The notes under the pieces are model-generated. The model did not search any database, was not told the origin of the DNA, and worked only from the letters and a program-made list of their open reading frames with translations. DNA of 64,000 bases from Vandiemenella viatica (Eukaryota; Arthropoda; Insecta; Orthoptera; Morabidae). A program made the position numbers and the translations under genes. Every line of letters starts with the position of its first letter. Position 1 is the stretch's first letter. This document shows, piece after piece, positions 45,308 to 56,001 of this stretch. The stretch is taken from assembly GCA_031002005.1 (NCBI GenBank), contig CM061920.1, forward strand, positions 108,931,447 to 108,995,446. Direction: 5' to 3'.

Positions 45308-46307
45308 NNNNNNNNNNNNNNNNNNNNNNNNNNNNNNNNNNNNNNNNNNNNNNNNNNNNNNNNNNNNNNNNNNNNNNNNNNNNNNNNNNNNNNNNNNNNN
45401 NNNNNNNNNNNNNNNNNNNNNNNNNNNNNNNNNNNNNNNNNNNNNNNNNNNNNNNNNNNNNNNNNNNNNNNNNNNNNNNNNNNNNNNNNNNNNNNNNNNN
45501 NNNNNNNNNNNNNNNNNNNNNNNNNNNNNNNNNNNNNNNNNNNNNNNNNNNNNNNNNNNNNNNNNNNNNNNNNNNNNNNNNNNNNNNNNNNNNNNNNNNN
45601 NNNNNNNNNNNNNNNNNNNNNNNNNNNNNNNNNNNNNNNNNNNNNNNNNNNNNNNNNNNNNNNNNNNNNNNNNNNNNNNNNNNNNNNNNNNNNNNNNNNN
45701 NNNNNNNNNNNNNNNNNNNNNNNNNNNNNNNNNNNNNNNNNNNNNNNNNNNNNNNNNNNNNNNNNNNNNNNNNNNNNNNNNNNNNNNNNNNNNNNNNNNN
45801 NNNNNNNNNNNNNNNNNNNNNNNNNNNNNNNNNNNNNNNNNNNNNNNNNNNNNNNNNNNNNNNNNNNNNNNNNNNNNNNNNNNNNNNNNNNNNNNNNNNN
45901 NNNNNNNNNNNNNNNNNNNNNNNNNNNNNNNNNNNNNNNNNNNNNNNNNNNNNNNNNNNNNNNNNNNNNNNNNNNNNNNNNNNNNNNNNNNNNNNNNNNN
46001 NNNNNNNNNNNNNNNNNNNNNNNNNNNNNNNNNNNNNNNNNNNNNNNNNNNNNNNNNNNNNNNNNNNNNNNNNNNNNNNNNNNNNNNNNNNNNNNNNNNN
46101 NNNNNNNNNNNNNNNNNNNNNNNNNNNNNNNNNNNNNNNNNNNNNNNNNNNNNNNNNNNNNNNNNNNNNNNNNNNNNNNNNNNNNNNNNNNNNNNNNNNN
46201 NNNNNNNNNNNNNNNNNNNNNNNNNNNNNNNNNNNNNNNNNNNNNNNNNNNNNNNNNNNNNNNNNNNNNNNNNNNNNNNNNNNNNNNNNNNNNNNNNNNN
46301 NNNNNNN
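45308..46307. other. Assembly gap of 1000 N
   Basis: Exactly 1000 N, the same length as the first gap, so the number is a placeholder and not a measured distance. Frames reported across it have no meaning. Confidence 0.95.
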
Positions 46308-47171
46308 TCGAACGCGCGTCCCTCCACAGCGACGCCTGCAGGGCAGCTGGACTTCAACAACTTGCAGTAAGGTTTTTTTTTTAAACTACGTTTTACACAT
46401 AAAAAAGTTAATAACCAGTTTTTGAAAGAACAAGTAGTGCAGTATTTACATGTTGACTGAAACTTCCATTACTAGTATTAATGTAGAAAACAGAAATTCC
46501 TGCAAATATAAATTGTAGTTTATCTGCGTTCCATAGACCCTTTATGTATCGTTAGTGACGGACAGGCCTCCGTGTATGGGTGCACAGTGGCTAGCGCAGT
46601 GCTGCCAACCCCACGAAGTGCCTCCAACAGCAGCGGTCTTCAACACGCTGGCTCAAAAACCTCTGCAAACGTCTCATAGGTGTTGTCTACTTTCTTACTA
46701 TGATTAAAAAACCACTTCAAAGGTCTCAATGATGTTTTATTTTTTGACTATAGTTAAACTGTGTTACATATACCTTTATTTTACTTAATATCTATTGTAA
46801 CTTTTGGCAATTATTATGTGGCCCACTGTCTAACTTAGAATCGAAATTGTGGTTCATCTCTAAAACTGGCTGAGTGGCTGCCAGCGCTGGGTTAGTAGCG
46901 TACATGGGAGTGATACTCACTCTGCCATACAAGTTCCAGAAAGCTTTAGAGGTTCTGCATATCTGGTCAATATGATGTGCAATAGACTCAAACCGGAAGA
47001 GGATGAATTAAAACCTTTCACAACAGTCGCATATGCGATGTTGGGACGGGCCCCGCTATCCATCAGAAAACTGTACTGACACAAGAACATGAAACATCAG
47101 CACCAAAGTTTACAAGCGTCTAATTTTCGCATCAGCTAAAGTACTTCTAGCGCAGGAGTTGGCTGCCCTGC
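46308..47171. other. Unrecognised; possible exon edge next to gap
   Basis: The 62 bases after the gap are GC-rich and contain 'cctccacag' and later 'aacttgcagtaaggtt'. This can be read as an acceptor, a 37-base exon and a donor (GTAAGG), but the product is too short to identify. Elsewhere there is a GC-rich patch at 46548-46650 and no recognised gene. Confidence 0.3.
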
Positions 47172-48355
47172 ATAAGGGGGCGTCCATTAAGTACGCGAGA
47201 TGTTTTCCCGGAATTCATTACTCCCCCTCCTCTGGTAAGATTTGCTAAGACCCCCCCTCCCCATCCTGCCGAGAAATTTCTAAACTCGGTATACGCGTCG
47301 TTTGTTGACTTTTTAACCCCCCCCCCCCCCGTCCCTAAAGTTTTTGTGGACTTCTTTTTTTTAGCTCTACAATCCATCAAAAATTTAAAACGATTACGAA
47401 AGACTTTCATCGACCCCCTCCCTATTTCTACTCACGTAATTAATGTACATTCCATTTAAAACGTGACGTAAGACTTTCATCGATCCCCCCCCCCCACTAT
47501 TTAAACTCACGTAATTAATATCCATTCCATTTAAAACGATGACGTAAGACTTTCATCGACCCCCCCCCCACTATTTCAACTCACGTAATTAATAACCATT
47601 CCATTTAAAACGATGACGTAAGACTTTCATCGATCTCCCCCCCCCCACTATTTAAAATCACGTAATTAATATCCATTCCATTTAAAACGATGACGTAAGA
47701 CTTTCATCGACCCCCCCCCCCACTATTTCAACTCACGTAATTAATATCCATTCCATTTAAAACGATGACGTAAGACTTTCATCGATCCCCCCCCCCCAAC
47801 TATTTAAACTCACGTAATTAATATCCATTCCATTTAAAACGATGACGTAAGACTTTCATCGACCCCCCCCCCCTATTTCAACTCACGTAATTAATATCCA
47901 TTCCATTTAAAACGATGACGTAAGACTTTCATCGATCCCCCCCCCCCACTATTTAAACTCACGTAATTAATATCCATTCCATTTAAAACGATGACGTAAG
48001 ACTTTCATCGATTCCCCCCTCCCCAGTATTTAAACTCACGTAATTAATATCCATTCCATTTAAAACGATGACGTAAGACTTTCATCGATTCCCCCCCCCA
48101 CTATTTAAACTCACGTAATTAATATCCATTCCATTTAAAACGATGACGTAAGACTTTCATCGATTCCCCCCCCCCCAGTATTTAAACTCACGTAATTAAT
48201 ATCCATTCCATTTAAAACGATGACGTAAGACTTTCATCGACCCCCCCCCCCACTATTTCAACTCACGTAATTAATATCCATTCCATTTAAAACGATGACG
48301 TAAGACTTTCATCGATTCCCCCCCCCCCCACTATTTAAACTCACGTAATTAATGT
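47172..48355. repeat. Poly-C-rich minisatellite, ~76-bp unit, ~12-13 copies, with TE-like ends
   Basis: The unit 'tcacgtaattaatatccatt', 'ccatttaaaacgatgacgta', 'agactttcatcga', then C7-C12 and 'actatttaaac' repeats from about 47400 to 48345 at a period of about 76 bp. Copies are nearly identical except for the length of the C run. The left border reads GGGGGCGTCCATTAAGTACG (47177) and the right border, read inward, GTGGACATTAATTACGTGAG. These look like related termini, so the array appears to sit inside, and to be made from, a MITE-like element. Confidence 0.85.
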
Positions 48356-48624
48356 CCACCACTGCCTGATTCGTGCGCACCGGCCGCGTCCTGCAGGGTG
48401 GCTTCAGATGCTAACTCGGTCCCTGCCAGGCGCTGCTTCTCTCGTGTCTCTGTTCCTCTGCATGGTCGCCAACTGCTGCGCACTAAAACACTCTTACGGA
48501 TATTGCGCCAGGCAAAGTGACATATAAATGACGCACATATACGGCAAAAAAAAAAAAATAATAATAATAATTTTTAAGCGTAGATAATTGAAGACTACAG
48601 CCGCAAGAATGGCAGATTTGAAGC
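48356..48624. other. GC-rich unrecognised patch
   Basis: Bases 48356-48490 are GC-rich and open on the plus strand, reading a Leu/Ala/Cys-rich segment (SLPGAASLVSLFLCMVANCC). There is no start, splice or homology evidence, so no gene is called. An A-run and (AAT)n follow at 48546-48572. Confidence 0.3.
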
Positions 48625-49320
48625 GACATCTACATCTAAGTTCATACTCTGCAATCCAGAAACATTGTGGGTGGCAGTGGTTGCTAAGCACCACGGGCGT
48701 ATTAAGCGCGCAACTGACTTACTGATCTTAATTAGCTACATAGTAGGTCCTTAGATTAAGTGGTTCGATTACTATATTAACCAATAATAAAAACAGTTCC
48801 CTCAATAGGTTTCAGTTTCATTTTGCAAGAAATATTCACGTTTCAGTACCCACCCCACTTCCTCGAAACCAATGTGAGTTCCCCCGCCTTCCCCACCCCC
48901 AGTTCAAAAGATCCTGAATAGCATCTTATTTCTCTAATCTGGTCCCTTCGGTCAATGCGACCTAAATAGGTTGGCGGAAGAAGTATGTCATTGCACTCGC
49001 ATATTCTCCAATAAATTCAAACGCAAACGACGTCGTCCGTCTTCCAAACGATCCCAGCCCATTCTATGAATCAATTCTGTGACACTTTCATAAGGGCTGT
49101 AGCAACCAGTCACGAATCGAGCGGCTCTCCTCTGTACCCTCTCCACTGAGTCAATCAGGCTCTTGCGATACGGATCACAAACTCTACAACAGTAATCCAC
49201 ATGCGGACACGTTAGTGTTTTGTACGCTATTTGCTTTGTATGAGCATTACAATTCCTCAAAATACGACCAATGAATCGTAATTTAGATTTAGCATATAAA
49301 CAAACAAAACTCGTTACCTA
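48625..49320 (-). mobile_element. LINE E 3' part, best copy
   Basis: The minus-strand frame at 48988-49260 reads MRNCNAHTKQIAYKTLTCPH, VDYCCRVCDPYRKSLIDSVE, RVQRRAARFVTGCYSPYESV and HRMGWDRLEDGRRRLRLNLL. This is the C-terminal end of a LINE ORF2. The 3' UTR continues with 'ttagcaaccactgccaccca' and the copy ends in an 'ttagatgtagatgtcgc' tail at about 48630. 5'-truncated. Confidence 0.75.
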
Positions 49321-49930
49321 TAACAGCTCTGCACGGTATGGATAATTTTTTTCAACCATAAATAGATAGTAATGAGACATATTCCCCGGCTCAAGACAGG
49401 TTAATTCGCGCTAAGTCCATTATACACAAAGTTTATTTAAAGGCGATAGGAAAAAAAAAAACCCAGAATAATTGAAATGGAAACGTGAAATAAACCTGTA
49501 CACTGTTTTCAAGAAAAGGATTACAATTCCACTAATATGAAAGTTAGACATAAACTACTGAATAAAAACAAGCAGAAGACTGAGTTTGGTTAAGTTCAGG
49601 CATTAATGTTAGCGGTGACGTGATTAATAATTACCTGTAACCGTGAACAGAGAATGAAAAGAGATGGCGGCAATATAAGGCATAGATGGTTTAAATGCCG
49701 CCACATCACATGTTACCTTGTCTTGTATCAGTTCACAATCTGCGACACAAAACCACAGCATTACATAAACAGTGAACAATACTACTTTTCTGCTGATGAC
49801 TTTAAGCCTCTTCGACCTCCTGGTCATTAGAGGCAGGACAGGACGGTAAGGGATTGAGCTATTGCGTTTTGAAGGAACCGTCATGGTATTCACCTGGATT
49901 GATTTGCGTAGCTATGGAAACCACAAATTT
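49321..49930. other. No recognised gene
   Basis: An 89-codon minus-strand frame (49624-49893) has a plausible hydrophobic segment (VVLFTVYVMLWFCVADCELI) after a basic N-terminus, but no homology is recognised and flanking splice sites are not evident. Confidence 0.3.
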
Positions 49931-50011
49931 GAATCCCTAGACGTGGATTCGAACCAGCTTCCTCCCGAATGCGAGGCCAGAGCGTTACTGCTCTCCACCA
50001 CACTCGGTCAC
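49931..50011 (-). repeat. tRNA-derived SINE head
   Basis: On the minus strand the order is GAGTGTGGTGGAGAGCAGTA (A-box region), CTCTGGCCTCGCATTCGGGA and a perfect B-box GGTTCGAATCC. The 'CTCGCATTCGGGAGG' plus B-box combination is a familiar head of arthropod tRNA-derived SINEs. No clear body or tail follows, so only the head is called. Confidence 0.6.
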
Positions 50012-50389
50012 AACGATTAAACATACTATAAACACAACATGACTAAAAAAAATCTCAGTTTGAATCTGGAACTGAGTTACCAATGAAATAGAATAAAATT
50101 TTATGTATTACATTTCCTGTTTACTCGAAGCTAATTTTACACATATTACGCAAATATACAGGCTTAATATTTCTACTTTTTTGCTTTATAAAACCTGATA
50201 TTTTTTAAATTATAAATTTTCAGTTATTCTGTATGAAAGCTGTTATATTTTTCATGTCATCTTCATAAATAAAATGAGCTGTTTGGAGATTAACAAATCT
50301 TTTTGTTTGAGAAACATTTACTTTTCTGCAGTATGTAAATAATGCACAGATTGCTGCATTAGTTTCATTATAATTGAATACAGTGAGAC
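50012..50389. other. Flank of the P-like element
   Basis: AT-rich sequence, no gene. An 8-bp target duplication for the P-like element was sought here and not found. Confidence 0.4.
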
Positions 50390-50412
50390 GGCACCACCGA
50401 GAAAACAAGGCC
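50390..50412. repeat. P-like element left terminal inverted repeat
   Basis: Matches 56193-56215 in reverse complement without mismatch. As the transposase is on the minus strand, this is its 3' end. Confidence 0.85.
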
Positions 50413-50694
50413 AGGTGACTGGGTTTGTGACGTCACAGATAGTAGTCATCGATTCATCCATATGTCATGTATCTACTATTTAGTTCAGCTCTCTTGACAA
50501 TATTTTCCTGATTTGATGTAGACAACCAAATTACGTTTTAATGAGAACAATTAGTAGAACTCAATGTGTTGTCAGCTTATAGTTATTTTCTTAAGTTTTG
50601 GGGAATTATTAAAAATAAAACGCAAACATAGTTTTATGAAAATATTTAATACATTTCAAGGAATGAATCTCGTATGGTAAATGCTGCAAAAAAA

Positions 50695-50880
50695 AAGGTA
50701 AAATAAGGTTTTGTTGTGATGACTGTATTGTGAGGTTAGGTATCGAAAACTCGGCATTGTTTACAAATAAAAAGACGATAAATCTGGCAAACAGTATGTT
50801 GGAAAATGTTACAGGTGCAACAGAAATAAAGGAAAAGGTTAAGAAAACTACTCAAACAATTTAAGAAAAGTGCAAAGATG
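50695..50880 (+). pseudogene. LINE B ORF1 5' piece (zinc-finger end and coiled coil)
   Basis: The plus-strand frame reads KIRFCCDDCIVRLGIENSAL, TINLANSMLENVTGATEIKE and KVKKTTQTI before a stop. F-C-C-D-D-C resembles the last metal-binding pair of the ORF1 PHD finger, and a helical, coiled-coil-like stretch follows. It ends at the junction with the inverted LINE A copy 3 near 50885. Together with 53380-53775 it suggests one LINE B copy interrupted or rearranged. Confidence 0.45.
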
Positions 50881-50884
50881 AAAT

Positions 50885-51943
50885 TAATTTCCACTCAGAA
50901 AACAGTGGACCTCTTAAGGCAGCCTTAAAATTCTCCATTGACACTTTCTGTTTTCTATTTAGAAGTAAGAACTAAGCCATTTATTAACAATGCCATCTAT
51001 ACCATAATACTTAAGTTAGTTTCTGTATCAGAATTTTATGATCTACACAGTCAATGCTTTAGATAAGTCACAAAAAATTCCCACAGGAATTAATTTATCA
51101 TTTATTCCTTCTAAAATATTGTCAGTGAATGCAAATATAGCTTGTTCTGTTGAATGACCCTTTTGAAAACCAAATTGTGATTTAGTTAGAATATTATATT
51201 TTTTAGATGTTCATAAACTCTATTGTACATTGCTTTCTCAAAAACTTTGGAGAAGGCTGTTAGTAATGAAATTGGTCGGTAATTCGATACGGCTGCCTTA
51301 TCTCCCTTTTTATAGAGTGGTTTAACTACAGCATACTTAAGCCTTTCTGGAAAAGTACCCTCAAGTAAAGATATATTAATAGATAACTTAGTATATTACT
51401 TAATTCTGTGGAGCACAATTTAATTAATCTGCTGGAAATCCCATCATAACCACTTGAGTATTTGATAATTTTTCTTATTTCTTCTGGAGTAGCTAATTTT
51501 ATAGACATAGAGTTAAATTTTTCTTGGAAGCCTTTTTTGACAAAATCCATACTGTGTGTCACTGAGCTATTAGCAGTCAACTTATCAGCAACAGATAAAA
51601 AATGTTTATTAAAATTATCAGCAATTGAAAATTAGATTCTACTGAATTTTCTTTGACAAAAATATCATTACTTGTTTGATTACTCTTTCCTGTTTCCTTT
51701 TTTACAATGTCCCATATTGTTTAATTTTATTTTCAGAATCATGAATTTTATGTTTGTAGTACATACTTTTAGATTCTTTAATAACCTTTTTCTGTACTGT
51801 TTGTAATGTGTTTTAACATTAGCATTCTCACTGTTCCTAGAGGCAATATACAACTTCCTATTAATGCATGATGTTCTAATGCCAATAGTTATCCAAGGCT
51901 TTTGTTCTTTTTGAGAAGCACACACTTTTTCAAGGGGAAGCAA
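50885..51943 (-). pseudogene. Copy 3 reverse transcriptase, N-terminal half
   Basis: Segments: KPWITIGIRTSCINRKLYIA (51900), SYDGISSRLIKLCSTELSNI-like (51440), a decayed LKYAVVKPLYKKGDKA-like block (51330), 'QFGFQKGHSTEQAI'-like residues (51170), then PVGIFCDLSKA, a one-base loss, and DCVDHKI (motif A, 51030-51090), YYGIDGIVNKWLSSY (50980) and a final SEWKLIS at about 50895. Motif C (F-A-D-D) is absent. Confidence 0.7.
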
Positions 51944-51956
51944 CTTTCAAAGAAAT

Positions 51957-52800
51957 TTAATACAATGTTACTAAAAATGTTGTATTTTTCATCCATACCT
52001 TGAGCACTGTAACCTGTTCCCAGTTTGTGGTATTCAGGCACTTTCTAAAACAAGTAACTGACTCATCATTTATTACACGCTGAAGTTTAAAGACATTACT
52101 CTTAGTGCTAGTTCCTATTGAAGTGTTGATGGTTAATAACTGGGCATCGTGATCCGAAAGTCCATTGATGGATGGCTTGATGGTATAACTGAATTTTGAG
52201 GTATCTAGGAAAACATTGTCTATAGCTGAGTGACTATTATTCATTATTCTAGTTGGAAAATTAACTACCTGAGTTAAATTGAATGAACTGACTAATGATT
52301 CTAACATGACTTTACAGGGTAAGTTATTTAGAAAATCTACATTAAAATCACCACATACGACTATGTTGACTTCTTTTCTGCTTAAAAATGTTAATAAGAG
52401 TTCAAACTGGTTCATAAAAACAGAAAAGTTTCCCGATGGTGCTCTATATACTGTTACTATTATGAAAATTTCATTATTGAAACTTAGCTGTGTAGCACAG
52501 GCTTCAAAATGTTGGTCAACACAATATTTGCTAATACTTATATCCTCAAAACTATAACCATTTCTAACATAAGTGACAACTCCTCCTTTCTCCAAGTTCG
52601 TTCTACAATAATGAGAAGCTAAATTAAAGTCAGTTACATTTGACATACCTATTCCTGAGTTATATGGTGTTCAGACAAGCATAAAACATCAATTCTATTG
52701 ATATCATTTAATTCATTTATGTGGACTAGCAATTCATCCACTTTATTTGTTAACCCTCTGATATTCTGATGTAATAAATTAATCCCTACACAATTTTTAA
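51957..52800 (-). pseudogene. Copy 3 endonuclease domain
   Basis: The domain opens with GINLLHQNIRGLTNKVDELL and IDVLCLSEHHITQE (52790-52660). A frameshift follows, and the frame from 52646 to 51957 is open for 229 codons. It contains ASHYCRTNLEKGGVVTYVRN, IVTVYRAPSGNFSVFMNQFE, VVCGDFNVDFLNNLP (catalytic D-x-N), FPTRIMNNSHSAIDNVFLD and GLSDHDAQLLTIN (S-D-H-D). All catalytic blocks of the AP endonuclease are present, making this the most intact endonuclease in the window apart from the one frameshift. Confidence 0.85.
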
Positions 52801-52955
52801 TTTTGGCAGGTATCTGAAAACTCATTATTGTTTAAACTAATTTCTTTTAAAACTCTCTGCCTAATACATGATCCTAATCTAAAAAAGGAGCTGCCCTAAC
52901 ACCATTAACAACAGGAATTTTTCATGTGAATTTGTGGCCCCAATTAATTGTTTTG

Positions 52956-53378
52956 CTATGAGATCTGAAAGAACCCCCTTCCCTCTACTATTGAGGTGTA
53001 GGCCATGCCTAGTATAACCCACCTATCAATAGCATCTACAGGTACCAAGCCCATGCCAGAGCCAATATCAGACATAAGATACCGTTCCAGTTCCAGATTC
53101 ACTCGCCTCACAGCAGAGTTCATCTGTGGCCGATCATAGCGTCTCAAGACCGACATCACACTGACCCGAGTGTGGCACGTTGCTTCTGCTATTTTCTCCA
53201 GGTCATCTCTGATACTATACCTATCATTCCTGCCCAAACTATTTCCCGCTCCTCCCACTATCACTACATGATCCTCATCTGTGAAATCCTTACACAAAAA
53301 CCTATATCTTCTACTACCTGACCAAGACTAGCACTAGGTTTAAGAAACTCATGACCTGGAAACCTGATCCTAATTTTT
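52956..53378 (-). pseudogene. Copy 3 ORF1 SGNH-like domain
   Basis: Reads FLKPSASLGQVVEDIG, then after a frame change CKDFTDEDHVVIVGGAGNSL (the G-x-G-N block), VLRRYDRPQMNSAVRRVNLE and GLVPVDAI. Order and spacing match ORF1 of LINE A copy 2. The final D-x-x-H block is degraded. Its partner domain in plus orientation begins just to the right. Confidence 0.65.
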
Positions 53379-53379
53379 C

Positions 53380-53775
53380 CTGTACCAATGGGTGGAACAA
53401 ACGATATAGGATATAATAATGATATTTTCAAGAATATAGCAGGTAAACTGATAGATGTAAATAAAAAGACAAATGTCATCTTAAATCCAGTGCCATATAA
53501 ATATGACAAACCAAATATGAACAGTCTAATTAGGGGTTTTAATGATAACATGCTAAAAGACATTAATAGTTCAAGTAGTGATAAGAAAAGGTTAAGCTTA
53601 AACTTTGAAATAGAAAGGTTAGATACCAATACACCAGACATGGTCTACATTTAAATTATAATGGAAAAATGAAAATATAAGATAAGATAATAATATTGAA
53701 TATACTGTACCTTGACTTGTCCTAATTCATCATACAAGTTGTATGTAAATGATGTATAGGACCAAATAAAATGAA
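53380..53775 (+). pseudogene. LINE B ORF1 3' piece (SGNH-like) and tail
   Basis: The plus frame reads MGGTNDIGYNNDIFKNIAGK (G-G-T-N-D, an SGNH block III match), NVILNPVPYKYDKPNMNSLI and RGFNDNMLKDINSSSSDKKR. After a frame change it gives RHGLHLNYNGKMKI, carrying the block V His. An 'aaataaaatgaatgaat' end at 53760-53775 could be its 3' tail. It is head-to-head with the minus-strand SGNH domain of copy 3, which belongs to a different subfamily. Confidence 0.6.
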
Positions 53776-53889
53776 TGAATTTACATTCAAAAGTTGAAGG
53801 TATTTATTTCTGAATGCAAGAGTATACAGAATATAAATAATACAGAATATACTTTTTTTATTGACTATAAATTTTATACACAAATATGA

Positions 53890-54909
53890 CAAATCTTATA
53901 CCAATTTCATCCTTTTAACCTGTGGCATATTTTTGTTAATAATGAAATCATTTTTGTTCTTAGTATAATTAAAATGATTGAACTGCTCAAAACATATTCT
54001 GATAAAGCTTTCACCGTGGTTCTATTAAAAATTTTTAATGCCAAACTAACATTTTGCCTTTCAATACTTGAGGGATATAATGCTTTTAAATTTAAACCAT
54101 ACCCAAATTTAATAATGCTATTTTTTTCGAAACAATGCATTTCTTTCAGAGCTTCAAATGAAGCAATACAATTGACATTTTGATTTTCAAAGCTGGGATA
54201 AATCATTTCCTGTTTTTTTTCATTTAGCCAATTATTTCTAATGCACTTTAAAATATGAACAGGGTCAAACACAAAAAAACAACTTCCCGTTTAGGATCTT
54301 TAGGGTGTTCATATGATATTTTCAAATCTGGAGGATCAGAAAAAAGTGACATTGCTTTCCTATTAATCGAGTGATGTCAGAAACAACTGACAAAACCTTA
54401 AAACCTATATTCTCTAAACCAACTATAATGCTCTTTAAAATGCAATGTAAGATTTCCCCAGACATTTTTTTCACGGGTAGTATATGTACTACATCTTTGT
54501 ATTTAGATTTTAAACTGTTTATCATAAACACAAAGGCACTTGTTGCATTTCCACAATCATTGAAAGCATGACCTACAATATCGCCTCCCTTATAATCTAA
54601 ATTCGATTTTAAATGAACTTCATCCATGAGTACAGTTTTATCGTCTTCAGTTAACAACTTAAATTTTAATGATATATAATGCAATTGTTGTTCACTGTTC
54701 TGCTCAAATTTAGGATTTGTCATCAACTTGCTGGACAACAATTTGAGTGTTGATGGACATGGAAACCTTAACAACTTAGAACTTGTAAAGTAGTGATAGG
54801 CATGAGGTGATATTGTAAAGAACAAACTGCAAAATATTAGAAAATGAGATGAATACCTGGTTTTTGTTTTGCATGTATTAATTATTGAAATTTGCTCTTT
54901 TAAGAACAT
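53890..54909 (-). pseudogene. P-type transposase catalytic region
   Basis: Frames on the minus strand contain YFTSSKLLRFPCPSTLKLLS, VLMDEVHLKSNLDYKGGDIV, GHAFNDCGNATSAFVFMINS, LKSKYKDVVHILPVKKMSGE and FKVLSVVSD (54909-54360), then FDPVHILKCIRNNWLNEK and QNVSLALKIFNRTTVKALSE (54272-53990). These are hallmark blocks of P-element/THAP9 transposases: the RNase H-like fold with M-D-E-V/M-H, S-D and the F-D-x-V-H-x-x-K-x-x-R-N-N-W segment. The first acidic residue and the S-D Asp remain, but the residues after S-D are altered, and there are frameshifts near 54350, 54280 and 53990. The C-terminus after the insertion domain appears short. Confidence 0.85.
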
Positions 54910-55249
54910 TATTGTGGTATCACAGTCATCAATTTTTTCTGATAAACATCAAGATGATTTAAAATTACAGAGATGCACTCCTCTACAGGAGTACTTTTGA
55001 TATTATTAATTGAAAATTTCCTAAAGCAGCTGTCAATAATATCATTACTTGATTTAAATTACTAATGTGACTTGGTAATTTCTTTCCAAACAACATTTTT
55101 ACCTCTATACTTCCATATACACAATTAACTGATAAGTTTTGAGTGACTCTCACTGAACACGTAACGACAGGATTAGGCATATCATTCAATAAAATAAATC
55201 TACACAGTTAACTTTCTTCAGGAGTAACCATTCATCACCAACGAGAAAA

Positions 55250-55455
55250 TTCGCCAGTTTACTTTTGATTCATCAAAAGTATTAAAACAACGATCTGTGT
55301 TGTAATCCGCAAGTGTTCCAAACTCGCAGAAATAGCTTGGTTAACACCTTCAAAATCTAGCCTATGTCTTCGCACCATGGGATCTTCTCTTACTTGTTTT
55401 ACTTCTGGCTTTGTTAAATACTTGGGGCAGTTGAAAAGCCGTGACGGAACAGCAC
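55250..55455 (-). pseudogene. THAP9/P-like transposase, third exon
   Basis: After an acceptor 'aatgcag' the minus strand reads GAVPSRLFNCPKYLTKPEVK and QVREDPMVRRHRLDFEGVNQ, then breaks. 'A-V-P-S-x-F-x-x-P-K-Y-L' is the sequence that usually closes a THAP domain in this family. Frame relations to the neighbouring exons do not join cleanly. Confidence 0.6.
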
Positions 55456-55565
55456 CTGCATTATAAATATTTTCATTAATTGTCGCAGTCTTAATAAAGG
55501 AAATACTTTAAACCTAATTAAAATTCATAAAGCTGCATATGTTGTAATAAAATTCTGTTACCTAC

Positions 55566-55676
55566 CAGGAATAAGCCTCGGATATGACAGAGGAGCAGAA
55601 ATTTCTTTATTATTTTCTCATCGATCATACGAATTTCCCTCTGTATTTCATGGTTTTGAAAATGTAATTCACACAC
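55566..55676 (-). pseudogene. THAP9/P-like transposase, second exon
   Basis: Between an acceptor 'tattttag' and a donor 'gtaggt' the minus strand reads VCELHFQNHEIQREIRMIDE and then KIIKKFLLL. V-C-x-x-H-F holds the third Cys and the His of the C2CH THAP zinc finger. Confidence 0.65.
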
Positions 55677-55849
55677 CTAAAATAAAATAGATGTTTGCTT
55701 TGTATAAAATAATAAATAAAATAAATAACAGTATCCCAGCTAGTAAACATTAATGCTTTTAAACCTAATTCACGTGGTCAAAACAAGCAACAAATTATTC
55801 ATCACTTACAAAATTACTACATAATTATAAAATTCTTGGAGATTCTTAC

Positions 55850-56001
55850 CTTAGAAGTCTTGGAGGGCGTAAATTTTCACGTTTAATGGCGTGTAACCAC
55901 TTTCTTCTTAGCACCTGATCGGTTGGAAAACCAAACATACTAACTTTTGGACCGCTAGGATAATTACCCTTACAGCAAGGTACACAGCAACGGTAAGGCA
56001 T
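55850..56001 (-). CDS. THAP domain first exon of the P-like transposase
   Basis: The ATG at 56001 opens MPYRCCVPCCKGNYPSGPKV, then FGFPTDQVLRRKWLHAIKRE and NLRPPRL before the donor AG|GTAAGA. C-x-x-x-C near the N-terminus, F-P-x-D and the invariant W are the first half of a THAP domain, a sequence-specific DNA-binding zinc finger that P-type transposases use to bind their own ends. The exon is undamaged. The ATG is the only start before the first Cys pair and lies about 190 bp inside the terminal repeat, as expected for the promoter-proximal exon. Confidence 0.75.

Larger units (their letters stand above)
50885..53378 (-). mobile_element. LINE A-related copy 3 lacking both ends
   Basis: On the minus strand, from high to low coordinates: SGNH-like ORF1 segment (53378-52956), endonuclease (about 52800-51957), and RT from its N-terminal blocks to just past motif A (51943-50885). 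The RT motif C half, C-terminal region and 3' tail are missing. The 5' end is inside ORF1. It resembles LINE A but is clearly a diverged relative, not a close copy. Loss of the 3' end is unusual for a LINE insertion and points to a later deletion or rearrangement. Confidence 0.75.

Noticed and set aside
46308..46361. Terminal exon of a gene hidden in the second gap
   Set aside because: Splice-like signals are present, but the putative exon is only 37 bases and its product cannot be identified; left as a remark.
45209..46425. Four long open frames across the second gap
   Set aside because: Same artefact of 1000 N; only about 20-50 real codons lie outside the gap.
47147..47410. Gly-rich 87-codon minus frame
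   Set aside because: Generated by C-homopolymers at the edge of the minisatellite.
47400..48350. CRISPR-like array
   Set aside because: The unit of about 76 bp repeats in full with no unique spacers, and the context is a eukaryotic chromosome. It is a minisatellite.
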